DNA of 64,000 nucleotides from Bacteroidetes bacterium HGW-Bacteroidetes-16. GTDB taxonomy: Bacteria; Bacteroidota; Bacteroidia; Bacteroidales; F082. Shown in pieces: positions 61,454 through 64,000 of this stretch. How positions within the stretch are numbered: position 1 is the stretch's first letter; every line of letters starts with the position of its first letter. The translations under genes and the position numbers were made by a program. The DNA lies in NCBI GenBank assembly GCA_002840975.1, contig PHDN01000002.1, forward strand, positions 186,001 through 250,000. The letters are read 5' to 3'. Below the pieces are notes generated by a model. The model was not told the DNA's origin, did no database searches, and saw only the letters and a list, made by a program, of their open reading frames with translations.

Positions 61454-61470
61454 GTATGTATATAGTATGT
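61454..61470 (+). repeat. putative integrase arm-type site, right end of element B
   Basis: GTATGTATATAGTATGT, 16 of 17 identical to 33302-33318, 51 bases from the tRNA end. Both copies have the same orientation. Confidence 0.55.
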
Positions 61471-61473
61471 ACA

Positions 61474-61517
61474 TAAAAAACAAAGGAAGCCACATCAACC
61501 TGTAACTTCCTCTTTCT
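61474..61517 (-). terminator. terminator of tRNA-Lys supplied by element B
   Basis: On the minus strand, after the tRNA, GAGGAAG and CTTCC form a stem with a 16-base loop, followed by TTTGTTTTTT. It lies inside element B, so insertion replaced the original tRNA terminator with one carried by the element. Confidence 0.65.
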
Positions 61518-61521
61518 TAAG

Positions 61522-61594
<73 letters not shown>

Positions 61595-61666
61595 AAACGG
61601 CTGCAAAAGTAAATCTTTTTAAGCAATGCGCAAACCATTGACCTGGTTTTTTAGCAAAGGCATAGG

Positions 61667-61700
61667 TTGACCCGATTCACATCCAAATACGCTATCTTTG
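61667..61700 (+). promoter_or_regulatory. meaB promoter
   Basis: TTGACC at 61667 and TATCTTTG at 61693-61700 fit the Bacteroidota consensus, with a slightly long spacing. It implies transcription starting near 61705, so translation must begin at ATG 61727 and not at the upstream TTG or at ATG 61703. Confidence 0.6.
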
Positions 61701-61726
61701 ACATGTTTTCAAATTGGAAAGCGACC

Positions 61727-62827
61727 ATGGAAAAAAATGACCACCACCACAAGGCAGAAAGTGCACTTAAAGTGAACGAAGGTATTGAACAACCTGCGTC
61801 AATTAACCCCATGCTTGAAAATGAGATGATCCGTTTCCGGAAAAACAGGCCAACGGTAAAGGATTTTCTGTCAGGCATCAGGGCTGGTAATCGCAACCTG
61901 CTTGGGCAGGCCATTACACAGATTGAAAGTGCCAGGACCGAAGATCAGGTTATGGCCACCGAACTCATTAACGCATGCCTGCCATTTTCAGGTAAATCCA
62001 TCCGAATTGGAATTACCGGCGTGCCGGGGGTAGGCAAGAGCACCTTTATCGAAACCTTTGGCCTGTACTTGATTTCACTGGGGAAAAAAGTAGCCGTATT
62101 GGCCATCGATCCCAGCAGTACGCGCACAAAAGGAAGCATTCTTGGCGATAAAACCCGGATGGAGGAACTCAGTGTTCATACCGAGGCCTTTATCCGTCCT
62201 TCTGCCAGTTCAGGAACGCTTGGGGGAGTTACCCGTTCGACTCGTGAGGCGCTGATCTTATGCGAAGCTGCCGGATTTGATGTGATATTAATTGAAACGG
62301 TTGGTGTGGGCCAGTCGGAAACGGCGGTATCGCGATTGGTCGACTTTTTTATGTTGCTCATGCTTGCCGGCGGAGGCGATGAGCTACAAGGCATCAAACG
62401 CGGGATTATAGAGATGGCCGACTTAATTGTGATCAACAAAGCAGACGGCGATAACATGCTAAAAGCCAATTTAGCTAAAAGGGAATACGAAAATGCGCTC
62501 CACCTGTTTCCTCCACTTGCCAGTGGCTGGATACCGAAAACAGTTACCGCTTCGGCCCTGAAAAATATTGGAATTGAAAATACCTGGAACATCGTGGATG
62601 AATTTGTAAACCAAACTTCAACCAATGGGTATTTCCAAAAAAATCGTCACGAACAATCTAAACATATCCTTAGGGAAACTATTTCCCATGCTTTAAACAA
62701 CCACTTTTTCAATAATGAAAAGATGACTAAGCGGTTGTTTTTTTTGGAACAACAGGTGATTGCCGACAGGATGAACCCTTATCAGGCAGCTCATCAACTG
62801 TTGGAAGAATATTTTCATCTTAGATAA
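61727..62827 (+). CDS. meaB: methylmalonyl-CoA mutase-associated GTPase MeaB
   Basis: A G3E-family GTPase (about 366 residues) that guards and reloads the adenosylcobalamin cofactor of methylmalonyl-CoA mutase. Walker A GVPGVGKSTFIETFG (near residue 107), the Walker-B region LAIDPSSTRTKGSILGDKTR, ILIETVGVGQSE and the base-recognition INKADGDN are all present. The start is placed at ATG 61727 because the promoter overlaps the longer frame. No mutase gene is in the window. Confidence 0.93.
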   Translation: MEKNDHHHKAESALKVNEGIEQPASINPMLENEMIRFRKNRPTVKDFLSGIRAGNRNLLGQAITQIESARTEDQVMATELINACLPFSGKSIRIGITGVPGVGKSTFIETFGLYLISLGKKVAVLAIDPSSTRTKGSILGDKTRMEELSVHTEAFIRPSASSGTLGGVTRSTREALILCEAAGFDVILIETVGVGQSETAVSRLVDFFMLLMLAGGGDELQGIKRGIIEMADLIVINKADGDNMLKANLAKREYENALHLFPPLASGWIPKTVTASALKNIGIENTWNIVDEFVNQTSTNGYFQKNRHEQSKHILRETISHALNNHFFNNEKMTKRLFFLEQQVIADRMNPYQAAHQLLEEYFHLR

Positions 62828-62871
62828 TTCGTTCAGAAAAGATACTTCGGTGTTTATAAGGTGAATATTTC

Positions 62872-62879
62872 TAGATTTG
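62872..62879 (+). promoter_or_regulatory. -7 box of trkA
   Basis: TAGATTTG fits TAnnTTTG and lies 52 bases before the trkA start. Confidence 0.5.
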
Positions 62880-62931
62880 CACCCGTTTTTCTTTTGGATT
62901 GCTTAATTTTATCTTTTTTAATGATCAGCTA

Positions 62932-64000
62932 ATGAATATTATCATTGCAGGTGACGGAGAAGTTGGATTTTATCTTGCCAAAGCGCTGGTTGATTCAAAC
63001 CACAACATCACCATTGTTGACCCGCATGAAGAGTTGTTGAAAATGATTGAAACCCATGCGGATTTGATGACAATCGTTGGCGAATCAAATTCTGTTTCTA
63101 TTTTGAAACAGGCCAATGTAGCGAAAGCCGATTTGGTGATTTCGGTGTTGCACGATGAATATATCAATATTCTCACGGCCATTTTGGCGAAAAAACTAGG
63201 TGCTAAACAGACCATCGCCCGTGTAAATACCCTCGAAAATGTGAGCGAGGAAAACAAAAAAATCTATGATGAACTGGGTGTTGATTTTTTAATTTCACCC
63301 GAGGACATCGCGGGTCATGAGGTGATCAACTTGCTGCAACAACCTGCCGCTACCGAGATATTTGAATTGTCGGGAGGCAGCCTGTCGGTGTTTTTAATTC
63401 GGATTGAACCCGATGCCCCGGTTATTAACAAATCGCTGAACGACATTGCCATTGAGCACCAATTGCTTAATTTTCGTGCTGTCGTTATTCACCGCAATGG
63501 CAAAACCTTTATTCCAACCGGAGATACCGTTTTCTTTCCCAACGATCTGGTGTATGTAATTACCAAACCTGAAGCCATACAGAACCTGCTTAAAATGGGA
63601 GGGAAGAGAAAGTTGGAGATCAATAACATCATGATTGTAGGTGGCGGTCGGGTGGGGAAAGTGATCGCCAAACGGCTGGAGAATGAGCTGAATATCAAGC
63701 TTATTGAACAGGACCGTGATCGCTGCATGAAACTCAGCGACATCCTGGAAGATACCCTGCTTGTTAATGGCGATGCCCGCGATATCACCCTGCTTGAAGA
63801 CGAAGGCATAGAAGGGGTGGACGCGTTTATTGCCGTGACCAACAGTTCCGAAACCAATATCCTCACCTGTCTTCATGCCAAAAAATTCGGGGTAAAGAAA
63901 ACCATTGCACTGGTCGAAAACCTGGATTACATCGAAATTTCCCAAAATATTGGAATCGATACCATCATCAATAAAAAATTAAGTGCCGCCAGTTATATTA
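62932..64000 (+). CDS. trkA: Trk system potassium uptake protein TrkA, N-terminal part
   Basis: A cytoplasmic, NAD-binding regulatory subunit of the TrkH potassium channel. Two RCK modules are visible: the first begins MNIIIAGDGEVGFYLAKAL with the dinucleotide-binding GxGxxG-type loop and TIVGESNSVSILKQANVAKA; the second begins NIMIVGGGRVGKVIAKRLEN. TrkA_C-type strands lie between them. About 356 residues are present and the reading frame is still open at the window end. Confidence 0.95.
   Translation, partial: MNIIIAGDGEVGFYLAKALVDSNHNITIVDPHEELLKMIETHADLMTIVGESNSVSILKQANVAKADLVISVLHDEYINILTAILAKKLGAKQTIARVNTLENVSEENKKIYDELGVDFLISPEDIAGHEVINLLQQPAATEIFELSGGSLSVFLIRIEPDAPVINKSLNDIAIEHQLLNFRAVVIHRNGKTFIPTGDTVFFPNDLVYVITKPEAIQNLLKMGGKRKLEINNIMIVGGGRVGKVIAKRLENELNIKLIEQDRDRCMKLSDILEDTLLVNGDARDITLLEDEGIEGVDAFIAVTNSSETNILTCLHAKKFGVKKTIALVENLDYIEISQNIGIDTIINKKLSAASYI

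Larger units (their letters stand above)
33145..61520. mobile_element. integrative element B (about 28.4 kb)
   Basis: Bounded by the 45-bp direct repeat at 33145-33189 and 61521-61565. Integrase at the left end; Sak4-like ATPase, DUF3871, P4-type primase, HTH and possible RteC-like proteins form the core; restriction, toxin-antitoxin, secreted and unknown proteins form the cargo. GTATGTATATnGTATGT at 33302-33318 and 61454-61470 are probable integrase arm sites. No relaxase, conjugation or capsid genes are seen. Confidence 0.85.

Overview
The window looks like a chromosomal segment of a Bacteroidota bacterium. The evidence is the gene order ftsX - DUF3098 - uppP - truB, promoters with the Bacteroidota -7 box (TAnnTTTG), a protein with a type IX secretion C-terminal domain, a FISUMP lipoprotein, A-rich leaders in place of strong Shine-Dalgarno sites, and low to moderate GC. 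An anaerobic marine or sediment member of the Marinilabiliales would fit the anaerobic-type redox genes, but that rank is a guess.

Left chromosomal part (1-18.1 kb). truB, uppP, DUF3098 and ftsX lie on the minus strand. An eight-gene plus-strand locus (2.76-10.1 kb) encodes two successive modules, each a tetrahaem cytochrome c, a four-cluster ferredoxin and an NrfD-type membrane quinol subunit, with a small Tat protein and a DUF2339 membrane protein. It looks like a membrane redox complex with no catalytic molybdopterin subunit. After a monooxygenase-like gene and a beta-barrel protein comes a minus-strand tungstate/molybdate operon (wtpABC plus a sulfite-oxidase-fold protein) with a clear promoter and an overlapping inverted repeat. 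Next is a three-gene hipBST-type toxin-antitoxin cassette with four operator copies.

Accessory part (18.2-61.5 kb). Two integrative elements appear to sit in tandem at the 3' end of tRNA-Lys(CTT), which is on the minus strand at 61522-61594. A perfect 45-bp copy of the tRNA 3' portion lies at 33145-33189, with the two tyrosine recombinase genes diverging from it. 15-bp copies of the same core mark the left edge at 18168 and 18242. Element A (about 18.24-33.14 kb) has a phage-like regulator, two excisionase-like proteins, a VapE/VirE-type ATPase, a primase, an iteron-like repeat array, then minus-strand cargo (nuclease-helicase, CoiA-like nuclease, unknown proteins, a UvrD-type helicase). Element B (about 33.15-61.52 kb) has a left core (integrase, Sak4-like ATPase, DUF3871) and a right core (P4-type primase, HTH proteins). 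Between them lies about 20 kb of cargo: a TIGR04141/DUF6119 protein, a DUF6236-like protein, an Mrr-type nuclease, a T9SS-secreted protein, an extended type I restriction-modification operon, a FISUMP lipoprotein and a second hipBST cassette. No relaxase, conjugation or virion genes are visible, so phage satellites or non-conjugative integrative elements are the best guess.

Most noteworthy non-coding structure. Cargo genes in both elements are separated by long imperfect palindromes of about 105-145 bp. Four of these belong to one sequence family, and the architecture recalls integron attC sites although no integron integrase is present. In element B the cargo is bounded by two copies of one 12-13-bp inverted repeat in opposite orientation. 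Element A has a duplicated 98-bp array next to its primase.

Right chromosomal part (61.6-64 kb). meaB and the start of trkA, each with a recognisable -7 box.
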